Assembly: GCF_900102135.1 (NCBI RefSeq)
Contig: NZ_FMVJ01000006.1
Location: 248,001-312,000, forward strand
From: Microvirga guangxiensis
GTDB taxonomy: Bacteria > Pseudomonadota > Alphaproteobacteria > Rhizobiales > Beijerinckiaceae
Length of the DNA: 64,000 nt
Reading direction: 5' to 3'
The position numbers and the translations under genes are program-made. Below the pieces are notes generated by a model. It was not told the DNA's origin. It made no database searches and was given only the letters and a program-made list of their open reading frames with translations. Positions 16,454 to 26,948 of the stretch are shown in pieces. The first letter of the stretch is position 1; each line of letters starts with the position of its first letter.

Positions 16454-17847
16454 ATTACCTTGGCATTAGGAAAACGGTTCAGGAAGCGCGGCTCCTTGCC
16501 GGCGACTAACCGCACATGGAGGAGGGTATGCCCATTCTCCAGCCCCCTCCGCTCCAGAATCTCAGTGTTTTCATGGAGCCATGCGAGGCCCTGCCCGTCT
16601 TCTGGAGCTACATCGACCTCGTACGTCCGCCGACCCATGGCCAAGTGTTGCTCGATGGTTTCAAGCAGTTCGTCCATGCCCTCGCCTGTCAGCGCCGAGA
16701 TCAGGATCGGCCGCCGCTCGATCCCGGCACGATGGGAGGCGGTTGAGAGCCGTTCACGGTCTTCTGGCGACAACAGGTCAGCCTTATTCCAGACCTCGAT
16801 GATCCGCCTGGTGTCGTCGGGATCGATGCCGAGTTCCCGAAGAACGACGTTCACATCGCCAGCCTGAGCTTCGGTTTCGCCATGCGAAACATCCCGGACA
16901 TGCAGAAGAACATCGGCCTCGACAACATCCTCGAGGGTTGCGCGGAAGGCGGCAACCAGCATGGTCGGCAGATCCGAGATGAAGCCGACGGTATCTGAGA
17001 GGATCGCCTTTTCGCCATGGGGTAGGTCAATGGCGCGAGTTGTCGGATCGAGGGTCGCGAACAACATGTTCTCGGCCAATACCTCAGCCCGGGTCATACG
17101 GTTGAAGAGGGTCGACTTGCCGGCATTGGTGTAGCCCACAAGAGCCACGATAGGGTAAGGCACCCTCCTCCTGCTCGTGCGGTGCAAGGAGCGGGTTTTG
17201 ACCACGCCTTCAAGATCGCGCTCGATGCGGCTCATCCGCTCCTGGATCATCCGGCGATCTGCCTCGATCTGGGTCTCACCAGGGCCGCCGAGAAAGCCGA
17301 AGCCGCCACGCTGTCGTTCCAGATGGGTCCAAGACCTGACCAGCCGCCCCTTCTGATAGGAAAGATGCGCCAGTTCGACCTGAAGCGTACCCTCTTTCGT
17401 CCGCGCTCGGCGACCGAAAATCTCCAGGATCAGCCCTGTTCTATCGATAACCTTGGCGCCCCATGCCTTTTCAAGATTGCGCTGCTGCACGGGGCTGAGC
17501 GCACAATCCATGACCACAAGACCGACCTCCTCCGCCCGGATCAAGGCGGCCAGTTCATCCACCTTGCCGGTGCCGATATAAGTGGCGGGCCTGGGGGATG
17601 AAAGCGGCGCGATCAAGGACTGGACGACAGAGAGATCAATCGCGAGCGCAAGCCCCGAAGCTTCATCCAAGCGAGCCTCAGGTGGACGGGGATTTGATGC
17701 ATCGGCATCAGCGTCGCTGAAACCCACACGACGCTTTCGGGTCAGATAAGGCCCTACGACAAGCGTGCGAGTACCGGCCGCGACGTCCTTCTCAGGCTCG
17801 GCCAATTCTGCGAGACGGTGTTCCCCCGGAGTGCGTGGTTCAGTCAC
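16450..17847 (-). CDS. hflX: GTPase HflX
   Basis: A 465-residue HflX GTPase, which binds the large ribosomal subunit and splits stalled ribosomes under stress. The N-terminal HflX domain includes TYIGTGKVDEL and the G-rich RQRGGFGFLGGPGETQIE linker; the G domain has GYTNAGKSTLFN (G1), DTVGF (G3) and NKAD (G4). The longest frame runs 56 codons upstream into hfq; I chose GTG 17847, whose N-terminus (TEPRTPGEH) begins one base after the hfq stop. Cotranscribed with hfq. Confidence 0.94.
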   Translation of the reverse strand: MTEPRTPGEHRLAELAEPEKDVAAGTRTLVVGPYLTRKRRVGFSDADADASNPRPPEARLDEASGLALAIDLSVVQSLIAPLSSPRPATYIGTGKVDELAALIRAEEVGLVVMDCALSPVQQRNLEKAWGAKVIDRTGLILEIFGRRARTKEGTLQVELAHLSYQKGRLVRSWTHLERQRGGFGFLGGPGETQIEADRRMIQERMSRIERDLEGVVKTRSLHRTSRRRVPYPIVALVGYTNAGKSTLFNRMTRAEVLAENMLFATLDPTTRAIDLPHGEKAILSDTVGFISDLPTMLVAAFRATLEDVVEADVLLHVRDVSHGETEAQAGDVNVVLRELGIDPDDTRRIIEVWNKADLLSPEDRERLSTASHRAGIERRPILISALTGEGMDELLETIEQHLAMGRRTYEVDVAPEDGQGLAWLHENTEILERRGLENGHTLLHVRLVAGKEPRFLNRFPNAKVI

Positions 17848-17848
17848 C

Positions 17849-18103
17849 TCAAGCCTTTTCGCCAGCCTCGTCGATTTGATCGAACAATTGGACGGGCTGT
17901 CCGGGCATGATGGTGGAAATGGCGTGTTTGTAAACCAGCTGAGAATGACCATCCCTGCGTAGGAGCACGCAGAAATTATCAAACCATGTGACGACGCCTT
18001 GGAGCTTAACCCCATTTACAAGGAATATCGTCAGGGGAATCTTTTGCTTACGGACGTAGTTTAAAAACGTGTCCTGCAGATTTTGCGCGCGATCGCCCGC
18101 CAT
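17849..18103 (-). CDS. hfq: RNA chaperone Hfq
   Basis: An 84-residue Hfq. The Sm1 motif ([19 protein letters not shown]) and the Sm2 motif (YKHAIST) are intact, including the Q8-like Gln and the KH pair of the proximal RNA-binding face. It promotes pairing of small RNAs with mRNAs; in rhizobial relatives it affects nitrogen regulation. It lies downstream of ntrX with a 233-base gap, so it probably has its own promoter, and is directly followed by hflX. Confidence 0.97.
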   Translation of the reverse strand: MAGDRAQNLQDTFLNYVRKQKIPLTIFLVNGVKLQGVVTWFDNFCVLLRRDGHSQLVYKHAISTIMPGQPVQLFDQIDEAGEKA

Positions 18104-18273
18104 TGAAGTTGCCTCGCCAGCCCATCGCCGCCGGTCTTGGCTATTGGGCCGCCTGTATATGGTTGTCCGCTATCGTGCGGTCGTTGACCGGCCTGTCTAT
18201 TACAGGGCGAAGTTGACCATTCGGCAAGAGGGACTCTCGCTATTACCTCATTAGAAGCATATTTTCCGTGGAT

Positions 18274-18300
18274 GAGGGGCTGGGGAAAGCGCAGCCCCTC
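18274..18300 (-). terminator. Hairpin downstream of ntrX, weak terminator candidate
   Basis: GAGGGGCTG at 18274-18282 pairs perfectly with CAGCCCCTC at 18292-18300 across a nine-base loop. It lies 37 bases after the ntrX stop on the minus strand. No strong T-run follows, so it may be a processing or partial termination site between ntrX and hfq rather than a strong intrinsic terminator. Confidence 0.45.
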
Positions 18301-18336
18301 GCAGAACAGCCTACTGATATATGGAAAGCGATATCG

Positions 18337-19704
18337 TTAGCTGCCGATTCCCAGCGACTTGAGCTTGCGGTGAAGGGCCGAGCGCTCCATGCCGATGAAT
18401 TCCGCCGTGCGGGAGATGTTACCGCTGAATCGGGCTATCTGAGCCAGTAGGTACTCCCGCTCGAAAATCTCACGCGCCTCGCGCAGAGGCATACTCATGA
18501 GCTTTTCACCCCCTGCCCCGCCCGGTGTCGTCGGTACGAGCGTCCCGATCTCGGACGGCAGCATCTCCGCCGTAATTTCCGCCTCTGGATCCCCGGAACT
18601 CAGAATCATCAGGCGCTCGACATTGTTGCGCAACTGTCGAACGTTGCCTGGCCAGTCATGAGACTGGAGAACGGCCATGGCATCTTCAGCAATCTGCCGC
18701 TTCGGCAGGCCGGTGGTAGTGGAGATCTGATCCATGAAAAACTCGATCAGCTCCGGCACATCCTCACGCCTTTCTGCCAGCGAAGGCACACGGATCGGGA
18801 TGACGCCAAGCCGATGGAACAGGTCTTCCCTGAAGTTGCCGGCAGCGATTTCAGCCGGCAGGTCACGGCTTGAGGATGAGATGATGCGCACATCCACATG
18901 AACGCGGGTTGTGCCGCCGACACGCTGGAAGTTCTGATCCACGAGAACGCGCAAGATACGGTTTTGCGTCTCCCGAGGCATGTCGGCGATCTCGTCGATA
19001 TAGAGGGTGCCACCGTGCGCTTCCTCAAGCGCGCCCACGCGGCGACCTCCCCCCTCGCCCTCGGTGCCGAAGAGCTCGGCTTCCATTGTCTCGGGCGTAA
19101 TATTCGCGGCTGTCAGAACAACGAACGGGCCGTTGGCACGGGTAGACATGCCGTGAATGGTACGGGCCGTCAGCTCCTTGCCGGAACCAGGAGAGCCTGT
19201 GATGAGGATGCGCGCGTTCGTTGGCGCAGCACGTTCAACCGCCTGACGAAGCTGGTTGATGACAATGGACTTTCCGGCGATGCGGCTTGCCTGAACCGAA
19301 CGGGAGCGCAGGTCGCGCACCTCCCGCTTGAGGCGCGATGCTTCGAGTGCCCGCTCTGCGACCAGCACGAGCCGGTCGGCCTTGAAGGGCTTCTCGATGA
19401 AATCGTAAGCGCCAGCTTTGATGGCCGAAACCGCGGTTTCGATGTTGCCATGACCCGAGATCATCACGACCGGCAGGTCAGGGTGCTGGGATTTGATAAT
19501 CTCCAGCACCTGCAAACCGTCCAAGCGGCTGCCCTGCAGCCAGATGTCGAGAAAGACAAGGTGCGGACGGCGGGCTTCGATAGCCGCCAGGGCATCATCG
19601 GAGGTTCCGGCCGTGCGGGTGCGATGGCCTTCATCTTCAAGAATGCCTGCCACCAGCTCGCGAATGTCGACTTCGTCATCAACGACGAGAATATCAGCGC
19701 TCAT
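18337..19704 (-). CDS. ntrX: Nitrogen/redox response regulator NtrX
   Basis: A 455-residue NtrC-family regulator: a receiver domain (residues 1-120; VVDDEVDIRE, LDIWLQGSR with the phosphoacceptor Asp, and a Lys in EKPFKAD), an AAA+ domain (GSPGSGKE as Walker A, GTLYIDEIADMP as Walker B) and a Fis-type HTH at the C-terminus (GNISRTAEFIGMERSALHRKLK). The loop where sigma54 activators carry GAFTGA reads ELFGTEGEGGGRRVGALEE instead, so direct sigma54 activation is unlikely. It is the partner of NtrY, whose stop overlaps the ntrX start by four bases. It is known in relatives to control nitrogen, redox and envelope genes. Confidence 0.94.
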   Translation of the reverse strand: MSADILVVDDEVDIRELVAGILEDEGHRTRTAGTSDDALAAIEARRPHLVFLDIWLQGSRLDGLQVLEIIKSQHPDLPVVMISGHGNIETAVSAIKAGAYDFIEKPFKADRLVLVAERALEASRLKREVRDLRSRSVQASRIAGKSIVINQLRQAVERAAPTNARILITGSPGSGKELTARTIHGMSTRANGPFVVLTAANITPETMEAELFGTEGEGGGRRVGALEEAHGGTLYIDEIADMPRETQNRILRVLVDQNFQRVGGTTRVHVDVRIISSSSRDLPAEIAAGNFREDLFHRLGVIPIRVPSLAERREDVPELIEFFMDQISTTTGLPKRQIAEDAMAVLQSHDWPGNVRQLRNNVERLMILSSGDPEAEITAEMLPSEIGTLVPTTPGGAGGEKLMSMPLREAREIFEREYLLAQIARFSGNISRTAEFIGMERSALHRKLKSLGIGS

Positions 19705-22019
19705 AGGCTTGCTCTGCGAGTTCCGTTGCGCTCCGAGGCGGCCGGTGCCGTCTCTTCCTCTGCAACTTGCTTCGTCTTAGGGATCCACATGCGAACCTGT
19801 CCGCCTCGTCCTGCAGGATTGTCGGCCAAGTCCATGCCACCCCCATGGTCTTCCAGAATTTTCGCAACGATTGGGAGGCCCAATCCTGTGCCGCCCTCGC
19901 GCGTTGTCATGTAAGGCTCCAGAAGGCGTTGACGACCTTCGATGGGAAAACCCTTGCCGTTGTCGGTCACAGCTAGGATCAGATAATCTGTATGCGTATC
20001 GTCCAACGTCACCGAAATCTGCGCTTGACCTCGCTCGTCCTCGGGCACCGCTGCAATCGCTTCGGTGGCATTCTTCACGATGTTCGTCACAGCCTGAGAG
20101 ATTAGGCGCCGGTCGAAAGGAGCGATCACCTGCCCTTCAGGGAGCTGATCCACAAATTCGATTTCTGGGTGCGCAATACGCATCATGAAGGTGACCTGGC
20201 GGATCGTCTCGGCCAGATCCTCCTGCCCGATCTTGGGTTTCGGCATGCGAGCGAACGACGAGAACTCGTCGACCATACGCTTGATGTCATCCACCTGCCG
20301 CACGATTGTGTCCGTACATTGATCGAACACCTCACGATCCGTGGTGATCACCTTGCCGTACTTGCGGCGAATGCGCTCGGCCGAGAGCTGAATCGGAGTA
20401 AGCGGATTCTTGATCTCGTGCGCGATCCGTCGCGCCACATCGGCCCAGGCGGAGGTTCGCTGCGCCACGACGAGATCTGTGATGTCGTCGAGCGTGATCA
20501 CAAGATCCCGCCTGTCGTTGCGCGCCTGCTCGCTTGTGACGCGCACATTGATGGTCCGCTCCCTGCCCTTACGGGAAATCTGGATCTGCTCCTGCATCAG
20601 GCGTTGACGCCCCTGTGCCATCTCCATCACCAGCTGTGCGACCTCGGGGAGAACCTCTGTCACAGAACGGCCGATCAGTTGCTCTCGTGGGGCCTGAAGC
20701 AGTGCCTCAGTAGAGGGATTGACGATGGTGATCTGTCCGCGATCATTGATGCCGATCACACCGGCGGAAACGCCTGCGAGGACTGCTTCCGTGAAGCGAC
20801 GCCTACGGTCGATCAGCTCGCTTGCGGCGGTTAGGCCGTCGTGCTGACGCCGCAGCTCGGACGTCATTTTGTTGAAGGTCTCGCCCAGATGCCCCAGATC
20901 GCCTTCGCTACGCTTGACAGGCACCTGCACATAGAAGTTGCCGGTCGCTACCTGGTCTGTTGCATGAATCAGCCGGCGGATGGGAGCCACGAGGCGATTA
21001 GCGAAGTTGAGGCCGAACCAAATCGCCGATAGGAGCACCGTCAATGCGATAATTGTGAACATGGAAGCGAAGGCAAACTGGATGCTCGCCTTCTTCTGGT
21101 CGAAGGCTTCGTAATAGGCGACGCCAGCTTCTGCGATCGGCGGAAATTGGATAGCCCCCGGATCAACCTCACGGGCGATGTAGAGAAGCCGCCCGTTATG
21201 AGCCTCGAGCTTCAGAACGGACACGACGATATTGCCGGTTCGCGGGAATAGGCACCAGGGCTCCTGGCTGCTGGCATCGCTGAGATCTGCCGCCTTCGGC
21301 TCTGGAATACCCTCGAGCTTTTTCGACTCGATCTTCTCGACCACAGTGCCATCCGGCTCCAGGATCATCGCCAACGGAAAACTCAGGGCGATGGAGCGGT
21401 AACTCATGTATTCGCGAAACAGCCTGCGGTCCGCGTCGAACATCACCTTCGCCCGGTTCAGATCGAGCGCCATAAGGTTGGTCTCACGGGCGAGGATACG
21501 GCACTGCATCTCGCGGTAAGCACGCGCAATGTCGACAGTGTTGTACATGAGGTTCCGAATTTGACCCGTAAACCAAGGGTCCAGGCCGCGCTCCAGGGTC
21601 ACCGTCGCCACGCCGGCCACGAGGATGGCAGGTAGAACGGCGACGAGGCTGAACAGGCCAACAATCCGCACATGAAGGCCAGCAGCTGCAGCCCCTGCCT
21701 TATGCTCACGGACGAGCTTCCGCGCCTGCCAAGCGACAACACCAAGCAGGAGGGTGATAAGAAGCCCGTTAATGACGAACATAGCCGTAACGACATTGTT
21801 CGTAGGCAGGATAGGCGTCGCGCCGGAAAGCACCAGGAAGGTGACCAATGCGGACCCAAGGGCCGCAACCACGGCGCCATAGCCAAGCCAGCCGAGGCTC
21901 CCCTGGGCCGGTTCCGCCATTTGGCGCTGCTCTTGAATACTCTGGTCGGTCAAGACGTGAGGCCCCGCAAAAGAGGGTGCCTTCGCTGCAGCACCCATTT
22001 GTGGGTGATGCACCAACAC
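19701..22019 (-). CDS. ntrY: Sensor histidine kinase NtrY
   Basis: A 772-residue membrane histidine kinase. Three or so N-terminal membrane segments (residues 40-160) and another near 315 flank a periplasmic part; a HAMP domain (RLVAPIRRLIHATDQVATG), a PAS domain (VIGINDRGQITIVN), a HisKA domain with [16 protein letters not shown] (phospho-His) and an HATPase domain (DNGKGFP, GGTGLGLPI) follow. It phosphorylates NtrX, encoded directly downstream. The chosen GTG 22019 has no clear Shine-Dalgarno; ATG 21998 or 21920 could be the real start. It lies 32 bases after ntrC, so ntrBC and ntrYX may form one long transcript. Confidence 0.93.
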   Translation of the reverse strand: MLVHHPQMGAAAKAPSFAGPHVLTDQSIQEQRQMAEPAQGSLGWLGYGAVVAALGSALVTFLVLSGATPILPTNNVVTAMFVINGLLITLLLGVVAWQARKLVREHKAGAAAAGLHVRIVGLFSLVAVLPAILVAGVATVTLERGLDPWFTGQIRNLMYNTVDIARAYREMQCRILARETNLMALDLNRAKVMFDADRRLFREYMSYRSIALSFPLAMILEPDGTVVEKIESKKLEGIPEPKAADLSDASSQEPWCLFPRTGNIVVSVLKLEAHNGRLLYIAREVDPGAIQFPPIAEAGVAYYEAFDQKKASIQFAFASMFTIIALTVLLSAIWFGLNFANRLVAPIRRLIHATDQVATGNFYVQVPVKRSEGDLGHLGETFNKMTSELRRQHDGLTAASELIDRRRRFTEAVLAGVSAGVIGINDRGQITIVNPSTEALLQAPREQLIGRSVTEVLPEVAQLVMEMAQGRQRLMQEQIQISRKGRERTINVRVTSEQARNDRRDLVITLDDITDLVVAQRTSAWADVARRIAHEIKNPLTPIQLSAERIRRKYGKVITTDREVFDQCTDTIVRQVDDIKRMVDEFSSFARMPKPKIGQEDLAETIRQVTFMMRIAHPEIEFVDQLPEGQVIAPFDRRLISQAVTNIVKNATEAIAAVPEDERGQAQISVTLDDTHTDYLILAVTDNGKGFPIEGRQRLLEPYMTTREGGTGLGLPIVAKILEDHGGGMDLADNPAGRGGQVRMWIPKTKQVAEEETAPAASERNGTRRASL

Positions 22020-22051
22020 AACACTGTGGTCAAATTATTACAGTTTTCGAT

Positions 22052-23515
22052 TTAGCCCCGATTGGTTCGAACGACCATGAGCTCAAGGTCTCGTACCTTC
22101 TTGCGCAAGGTATTGCGGTTGACCCCGAGGAGTTCGGCCGCCCGGATCTGATTGCCTCTGGTAGCGGCCAAGGCTGCCCCGATCAGGGGGCCTTCGATCT
22201 CGCGCAGGATTCGGTGATAGAGGCCGGGAGGCGGCAGACTGTCCCGGAACCCGGAGAAGTATTCCGCCAGGTGACGCTCCACAGCGTCGGAGAGTCCCTC
22301 AGAGCCTGCCTGGGCTTGGGCCATAGGCTTGCCTGCCGGCAGGGGCGGCAAAAGAGGTTGGGAATCAAGTTCCGCATCGATGATTGCGCCGGTAATCGTA
22401 TCCTGCGGATAGAGCGCCGCGAGCCGGCGGACGAGGTTTTCCAGCTCGCGCACATTTCCAGGCCAGCGGTAGCGCTTGAGACGATCCATGGCCTCGACGT
22501 CGAGCTGCTTGCGGGAAAGCCCCTCCTTCTCCACGAGCGTAAAGAAGTGGCGCGCCAGATCCGGAATGTCTTCAACGCGCTCACGCAATGGCGGCAAGCG
22601 CAAGGGAACCACATTTAAGCGGAAATAGAGATCCTCGCGGAACAATCCTTGCTGGATGAGAACCCGCAGGTCTTTGTTGGTGGCGGCTACGATGCGAACA
22701 TTCGTCTTGATCGGTACCCTGCCACCGACAGTGGTGTATTCCCCCTGCTGGAGTACGCGCAGGAGGCGGGTCTGCGCTTCCATGGGCATGTCGCCGATTT
22801 CATCAAGGAAAAGGGTTCCGCCCTCGGCCTGCTCAAAGCGTCCGGTGTTGCGCGACGTTGCGCCTGTAAAAGCGCCCTTCTCGTGCCCGAAGAGTTCGGA
22901 TTCAATCAGCTCGCGCGGGATTGCTGCCATATTCACCGCAACAAAAGGCCCCTGGCGCCGCTTGCCGTAATCGTGCAACGCTTTAGCCACGAGTTCCTTG
23001 CCGGTACCGGATTCTCCCGTGATCATCACCGTGAGATCGTTCGGCATCAAGCGCGCGAGCGCACGATAGATTTCCTGCATGGCATGGGAGCGTCCCACCA
23101 ATGGGATATCGTCGTTCTCGACAGGATTCGCGTTCGATATCGCTGTGCGAGGCCGCGACAACGCACGTCCTACAACCGCAACAAGCTCCTTCAGATCGAA
23201 TGGCTTCGGCAGATATTCATAGGCTCCGCGCTCTGAGGCCTTGATAGCGGTCATGAACGTGTTCTGCGCACTCATGACAATGATGGGAAGTTCCGGCCGG
23301 AGCTTCTTGATACGAGGCAGAAGATCGAAGGCATTCTCGTCCGGCATCATCACATCCGTGATGACGATGTCGCCCTCTCCTTGAGAAACCCATCGCCAGA
23401 GCGTCGCTGCATTGCTTGTGGATCGAACTTCGTACCCCGCCCTGGATAATGCCTGGTTCAAAACTGTCCTGATGGCGGCATCGTCGTCAGCAAGCAGGAT
23501 TTGTCCGCTGGGCAT
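22052..23515 (-). CDS. ntrC: Nitrogen regulation response regulator NtrC
   Basis: A 487-residue sigma54-dependent activator: a receiver domain ([24 protein letters not shown] with the phosphoacceptor Asp, a Lys in PKPFDLKE), an AAA+ domain with GESGTGKE, an intact GAFTGA loop ([15 protein letters not shown]), [12 protein letters not shown], and a C-terminal Fis HTH ([20 protein letters not shown]). Phosphorylated by NtrB at low nitrogen, it activates glutamine synthetase, ammonium transport and similar genes. It begins ten bases after ntrB ends, in the dusB-ntrB-ntrC order standard in alphaproteobacteria. Confidence 0.97.
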   Translation of the reverse strand: MPSGQILLADDDAAIRTVLNQALSRAGYEVRSTSNAATLWRWVSQGEGDIVITDVMMPDENAFDLLPRIKKLRPELPIIVMSAQNTFMTAIKASERGAYEYLPKPFDLKELVAVVGRALSRPRTAISNANPVENDDIPLVGRSHAMQEIYRALARLMPNDLTVMITGESGTGKELVAKALHDYGKRRQGPFVAVNMAAIPRELIESELFGHEKGAFTGATSRNTGRFEQAEGGTLFLDEIGDMPMEAQTRLLRVLQQGEYTTVGGRVPIKTNVRIVAATNKDLRVLIQQGLFREDLYFRLNVVPLRLPPLRERVEDIPDLARHFFTLVEKEGLSRKQLDVEAMDRLKRYRWPGNVRELENLVRRLAALYPQDTITGAIIDAELDSQPLLPPLPAGKPMAQAQAGSEGLSDAVERHLAEYFSGFRDSLPPPGLYHRILREIEGPLIGAALAATRGNQIRAAELLGVNRNTLRKKVRDLELMVVRTNRG

Positions 23516-23525
23516 GGATTAAGTC

Positions 23526-24626
23526 TCACAAATCGGCATCGCTGCCGGAGGCGGCGCGGTGCATGGGAAGGAGAATTCGGAACGTCGTGCGTCTTGGCGC
23601 AGGTTCGCATTCGATAATGCCGCCGTGATCGCCGACGATCTTGGCGACAAGGGCAAGGCCGAGGCCGCTGCCTTGAACCTTCGTCGTGACGAACGGATCG
23701 AAGAGGTCGCTCATGAGCTCAGGGGGTATTCCGGCGCCATTGTCGCTCACGCTTAATTCAATCGGCAGGCTCACGCGCTCCTGGGCCCCTGGCACCTGAA
23801 GTCTGACACCGGTTCGAAATGCGGTTGTCAGAGTGATCTCCCCATCTGTCGCATCGATCCCAATTGCCTCGGCGGCATTTTTCACGAGGTTCAGGATCAC
23901 TTGGATCAATTGATCCCTGTTGCCGAGGACCGGTGGAAGAGAGGGATCATAGTTTTCCACGAAACGGATGTGACGGGCAAAGCCGGATTGCGCGAGACGC
24001 TTTACATGGTCGAGGACCCCGTGAATGTTCACAGGGCCCCGCTCAACGGGTCGTTCTTCCCCGAAAAGTTCCATTCGTTCGACGAGTTTGACGATTCTAT
24101 CCGTCTCGTCGCAGATCAGCCGCGTGAGAAGCCTGTCATCCTCATCCGCCGACTGTTCGAGAAGTTGCGCAGCGCCGCGGATACCCGAGAGCGGATTCTT
24201 AATTTCGTGGGCGAGCAGAGCGCCAAGAGCTGTAATTGATCTTGCGGCTCCACGATGTGTCAGCTGCCGGTTCATCTTGTCAGCGATGGTGCGCTCCTGC
24301 AGCATCACGACAACGTTGTCACTTTCATCTCCCAGAGGGGTCGCGAACACGTCCACGATCCGCTCAGGCCCGAGACGAGGGCTGCCGATATCGACCCGGT
24401 GCTCGCTGACGCTCGATCCCCGCTGCCTCACATCTTCCACGAGCGTCATGACAGGAGAACCGAAAGGTAGGAAATCCGTGAGTTTCTGACGCTGCATCAT
24501 GCGCAGACTCATCTCAAAAAACGCCTCGGCCGCGGCATTGGCGTGAACGATCCTATGTTCCTCACCGATCGTTAGCACCGGAAGAGGCAATGCATTCATG
24601 ATGAGGTCGTTGATGGCCACAGTCAT
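23526..24626 (-). CDS. ntrB: Nitrogen sensor histidine kinase NtrB
   Basis: A 366-residue soluble two-component kinase with no membrane segment: an N-terminal PAS domain ([21 protein letters not shown]), HisKA with [20 protein letters not shown] (phospho-His), and HATPase motifs DNGAGIP and GSGLGLALV. It phosphorylates or dephosphorylates NtrC under PII control. The start overlaps the dusB stop by four bases, so the two are coupled; dusB is the nifR3 gene often found ahead of ntrBC. Confidence 0.96.
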   Translation of the reverse strand: MTVAINDLIMNALPLPVLTIGEEHRIVHANAAAEAFFEMSLRMMQRQKLTDFLPFGSPVMTLVEDVRQRGSSVSEHRVDIGSPRLGPERIVDVFATPLGDESDNVVVMLQERTIADKMNRQLTHRGAARSITALGALLAHEIKNPLSGIRGAAQLLEQSADEDDRLLTRLICDETDRIVKLVERMELFGEERPVERGPVNIHGVLDHVKRLAQSGFARHIRFVENYDPSLPPVLGNRDQLIQVILNLVKNAAEAIGIDATDGEITLTTAFRTGVRLQVPGAQERVSLPIELSVSDNGAGIPPELMSDLFDPFVTTKVQGSGLGLALVAKIVGDHGGIIECEPAPRRTTFRILLPMHRAASGSDADL

Positions 24627-25648
24627 GCAGCATCCCGCTCCTGATGGATGTACAGGGAACGCAACAGCGACATGACCACAGAGGAATCGTCTGACGTTAC
24701 CAAGCCGGTTCGAACGCTTTGAGGAACATGGAAACCTGCCTCAGCGGCGGCTTCTGCGTAAGCCGCGAGATGCTTGCGGGCATGTCTAATGCCAACCTTG
24801 GCGCCGTAAAGTGAGAGCAGGCCCTCATAATGCTCCAACGCCAAAGCGGTTCTTTCCTCCGGGCTAGGCACGGAGATGGCGCGTCCCTGGAGAGCTGCGC
24901 CGATCTGACCGACGATCCATGGCCGGCCAACAGCCGAGCGACCGATCATCACGGCGCTTGCGTTTGAGAGACCAAGACACTTGCGCGCGTCTTCGAGCGA
25001 GCCAATGTCGCCATTCGCTATGACGGGAATGCTGACGGCTTGCACGACGGATGCGATAGCCTTCCAGTCAGCATGCCCCTTATAGAATTGCTGCCGTGTG
25101 CGCCCATGCACCGTCACGGCCTTGACGCCAAGGTTTTCCGCTCGTCGGGCAAGTTCGGAGGCGTTGATGGAATCGTGATCCCAGCCCAGCCGCATTTTCA
25201 CTGTCACTGGCACGGAGACTGCCCGAACAGTCGCTTCGATCAGGCGACATGCGTGGTCGAGATCCCGCATCAAGGCGGACCCTGAATAGCCCCCGATGAC
25301 CCGCTTGGCCGGGCATCCCATATTAATGTCGATTACCCTTGCCCCTGCGGCTTCGGCAATTTGGGCACCCTCCGCCATCCACCGAGGATCGCAGCCTGCT
25401 AATTGGACCACGTGGGGTTCGATTCCCGCTCCCTCCGCCCGGAGTTGCGCCTCCTCGGAGCCCTGAACAAGCTCGTCGGATGCCACCATCTCGGAAATGA
25501 CAAGCCCTGCCCCCAAGCGCTTTGCGATGCGCCGAAAAACCACATCCGTAACACCGGACAATGGCGCAAGAACTGCCGGAGCACTGATCGAGATCAGGCC
25601 CACCCGCAAGTTTTCGCCTATTTTTTGTTCACGTTCCATTATGCTCAT
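24623..25648 (-). CDS. dusB: tRNA-dihydrouridine synthase DusB (NifR3)
   Basis: A 341-residue FMN-dependent enzyme that reduces specific uridines in the tRNA D-loop. [12 protein letters not shown] is the FMN-binding start, [11 protein letters not shown] holds the catalytic Cys near residue 110, [13 protein letters not shown] is the FMN phosphate/tRNA-contact strand, and ANGDIGS and [11 protein letters not shown] are family blocks. ATG 25648 is the annotated start; an ATG three codons later is equally possible. First gene of the nifR3-ntrBC transcript, divergent from ispDF. Confidence 0.95.
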   Translation of the reverse strand: MSIMEREQKIGENLRVGLISISAPAVLAPLSGVTDVVFRRIAKRLGAGLVISEMVASDELVQGSEEAQLRAEGAGIEPHVVQLAGCDPRWMAEGAQIAEAAGARVIDINMGCPAKRVIGGYSGSALMRDLDHACRLIEATVRAVSVPVTVKMRLGWDHDSINASELARRAENLGVKAVTVHGRTRQQFYKGHADWKAIASVVQAVSIPVIANGDIGSLEDARKCLGLSNASAVMIGRSAVGRPWIVGQIGAALQGRAISVPSPEERTALALEHYEGLLSLYGAKVGIRHARKHLAAYAEAAAEAGFHVPQSVRTGLVTSDDSSVVMSLLRSLYIHQERDAA

Positions 25649-25745
25649 TTACTAGCCATTTCTGCGCCGGCGCAAGCCCCTAGAGGTCAGATTTGCCTTC
25701 TTTGGCAGTGACGCTTAGGAGAACTCTCATCCGGAGAGCCACTTG

Positions 25746-26948
25746 ATGTCAGTCGCCGCCCTCATCGTTGCAGCAGGACGAGGTTCCAGAGCCGGCAACG
25801 GCATCCCCAAGCAGTACCGATCACTCGGCGGGAGACCTGTTTTGGCGCGAACCCTTGAGGCTTTCCTGCATCATCCGAGAGTTGAGCGGACGCTTGTCGT
25901 GATTCACCCCGACGACTTGGAACTCTACCAAGAGAGCATCGGCGCCCTGTCCAGCGATTTGAACGTCAGCCTCCTGTCCGTGGCCTATGGAGGAGAAACG
26001 CGGCAGGATTCGGTTCGCAATGGGCTGGAAGCTCTAAGCGACCTCCGTCCTCGGCATGTTCTAATTCATGATGCCGCACGTCCCTTCGTCGCTGCCCCTC
26101 TCATTGATTGTGCCATCGAAGCTGTCGAGGAATGGGGTGGAGCCGTCCCCGGCGTTGCCGTCACTGATACGATCAAGGTGATCGGCTCGCGAAACGAGGT
26201 GGTGTCGACGCCAGATAGGGCGAGCCTGCGTGCGGCCCAAACTCCTCAGGTGTTCGATTTCTCGCCTTTGCTGGCGGCTCATCGCAAAGCCGCCTCAGCC
26301 AAGCTCACGAACTTCACCGACGACGGCGCTCTAGCTGAATGGGCGGGACTTCCCGTCCATGTATTCCAGGGCGACCCTGGCAATATCAAGCTCACCCATT
26401 CCTCCGATTTTCCCGAGGCTGAGAGGCGTTTGAGAGGCTTATCCATGACTTATGTGACGCGCCTGGGCACCGGCTTTGATGTGCATGCTTTCAACGACGG
26501 CGACCATGTCTGGCTCGGTGGCATTAAAGTGCCACATGATCGCGGCGTCGTGGCTCATTCGGATGGCGACGTCGTCCTCCATGCTCTGACGGATGCGATT
26601 CTTGGCGCTCTCGCGGATGGGGATATCGGCACGCATTTCCCGCCGAGCGATCCTCAATGGAAAGGCGCCTCCTCCGACCGCTTCCTGGCTTATGCGATCG
26701 AGCTGGTGAGAGGCCGCGGGGGCCTGATCGATCATCTGGATGTGACGCTGCTTTGCGAGAAACCGCGCCTCGGCCCGCATCGGGAGGCGATGCGCCAGAG
26801 GATTGCGGAGATCGGGAGGCTTCGGATCGATCAAGTGTCGTTGAAAGCGACCACGACGGAAAAGCTCGGATTCACCGGCCGCAGCGAAGGCATTGCCGCT
26901 CAGGCTGCGGCGACCATCCGCCTGCCGGAGGCACCGTATGTATCCTGA
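25746..26948 (+). CDS. ispDF: Bifunctional MEP pathway enzyme IspDF
   Basis: A 400-residue fusion. Residues 1-230 are IspD (AAGRGSRAGNGIPKQYRSLGG CTP-binding loop; IHDAARPF; KLTNFTDDGA), making CDP-methylerythritol; residues 236-400 are IspF (GTGFDVHAF, HSDGDVVLHALTDAILGAL, IGTHFPPSD zinc and substrate residues), making the cyclic diphosphate. The fusion is usual in alphaproteobacteria and does non-consecutive steps of isoprenoid synthesis; IspE acts between. A TTG at 25743 precedes the ATG chosen; GGAGAG lies about eight bases before the ATG. It overlaps cinA by 11 bases. Confidence 0.96.
   Translation: MSVAALIVAAGRGSRAGNGIPKQYRSLGGRPVLARTLEAFLHHPRVERTLVVIHPDDLELYQESIGALSSDLNVSLLSVAYGGETRQDSVRNGLEALSDLRPRHVLIHDAARPFVAAPLIDCAIEAVEEWGGAVPGVAVTDTIKVIGSRNEVVSTPDRASLRAAQTPQVFDFSPLLAAHRKAASAKLTNFTDDGALAEWAGLPVHVFQGDPGNIKLTHSSDFPEAERRLRGLSMTYVTRLGTGFDVHAFNDGDHVWLGGIKVPHDRGVVAHSDGDVVLHALTDAILGALADGDIGTHFPPSDPQWKGASSDRFLAYAIELVRGRGGLIDHLDVTLLCEKPRLGPHREAMRQRIAEIGRLRIDQVSLKATTTEKLGFTGRSEGIAAQAAATIRLPEAPYVS

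Noticed and set aside
25405-25435. A GTTCGATTCC string resembling a tRNA T-arm
   Set aside because: It is inside dusB coding sequence and no acceptor or anticodon stem can be formed around it.
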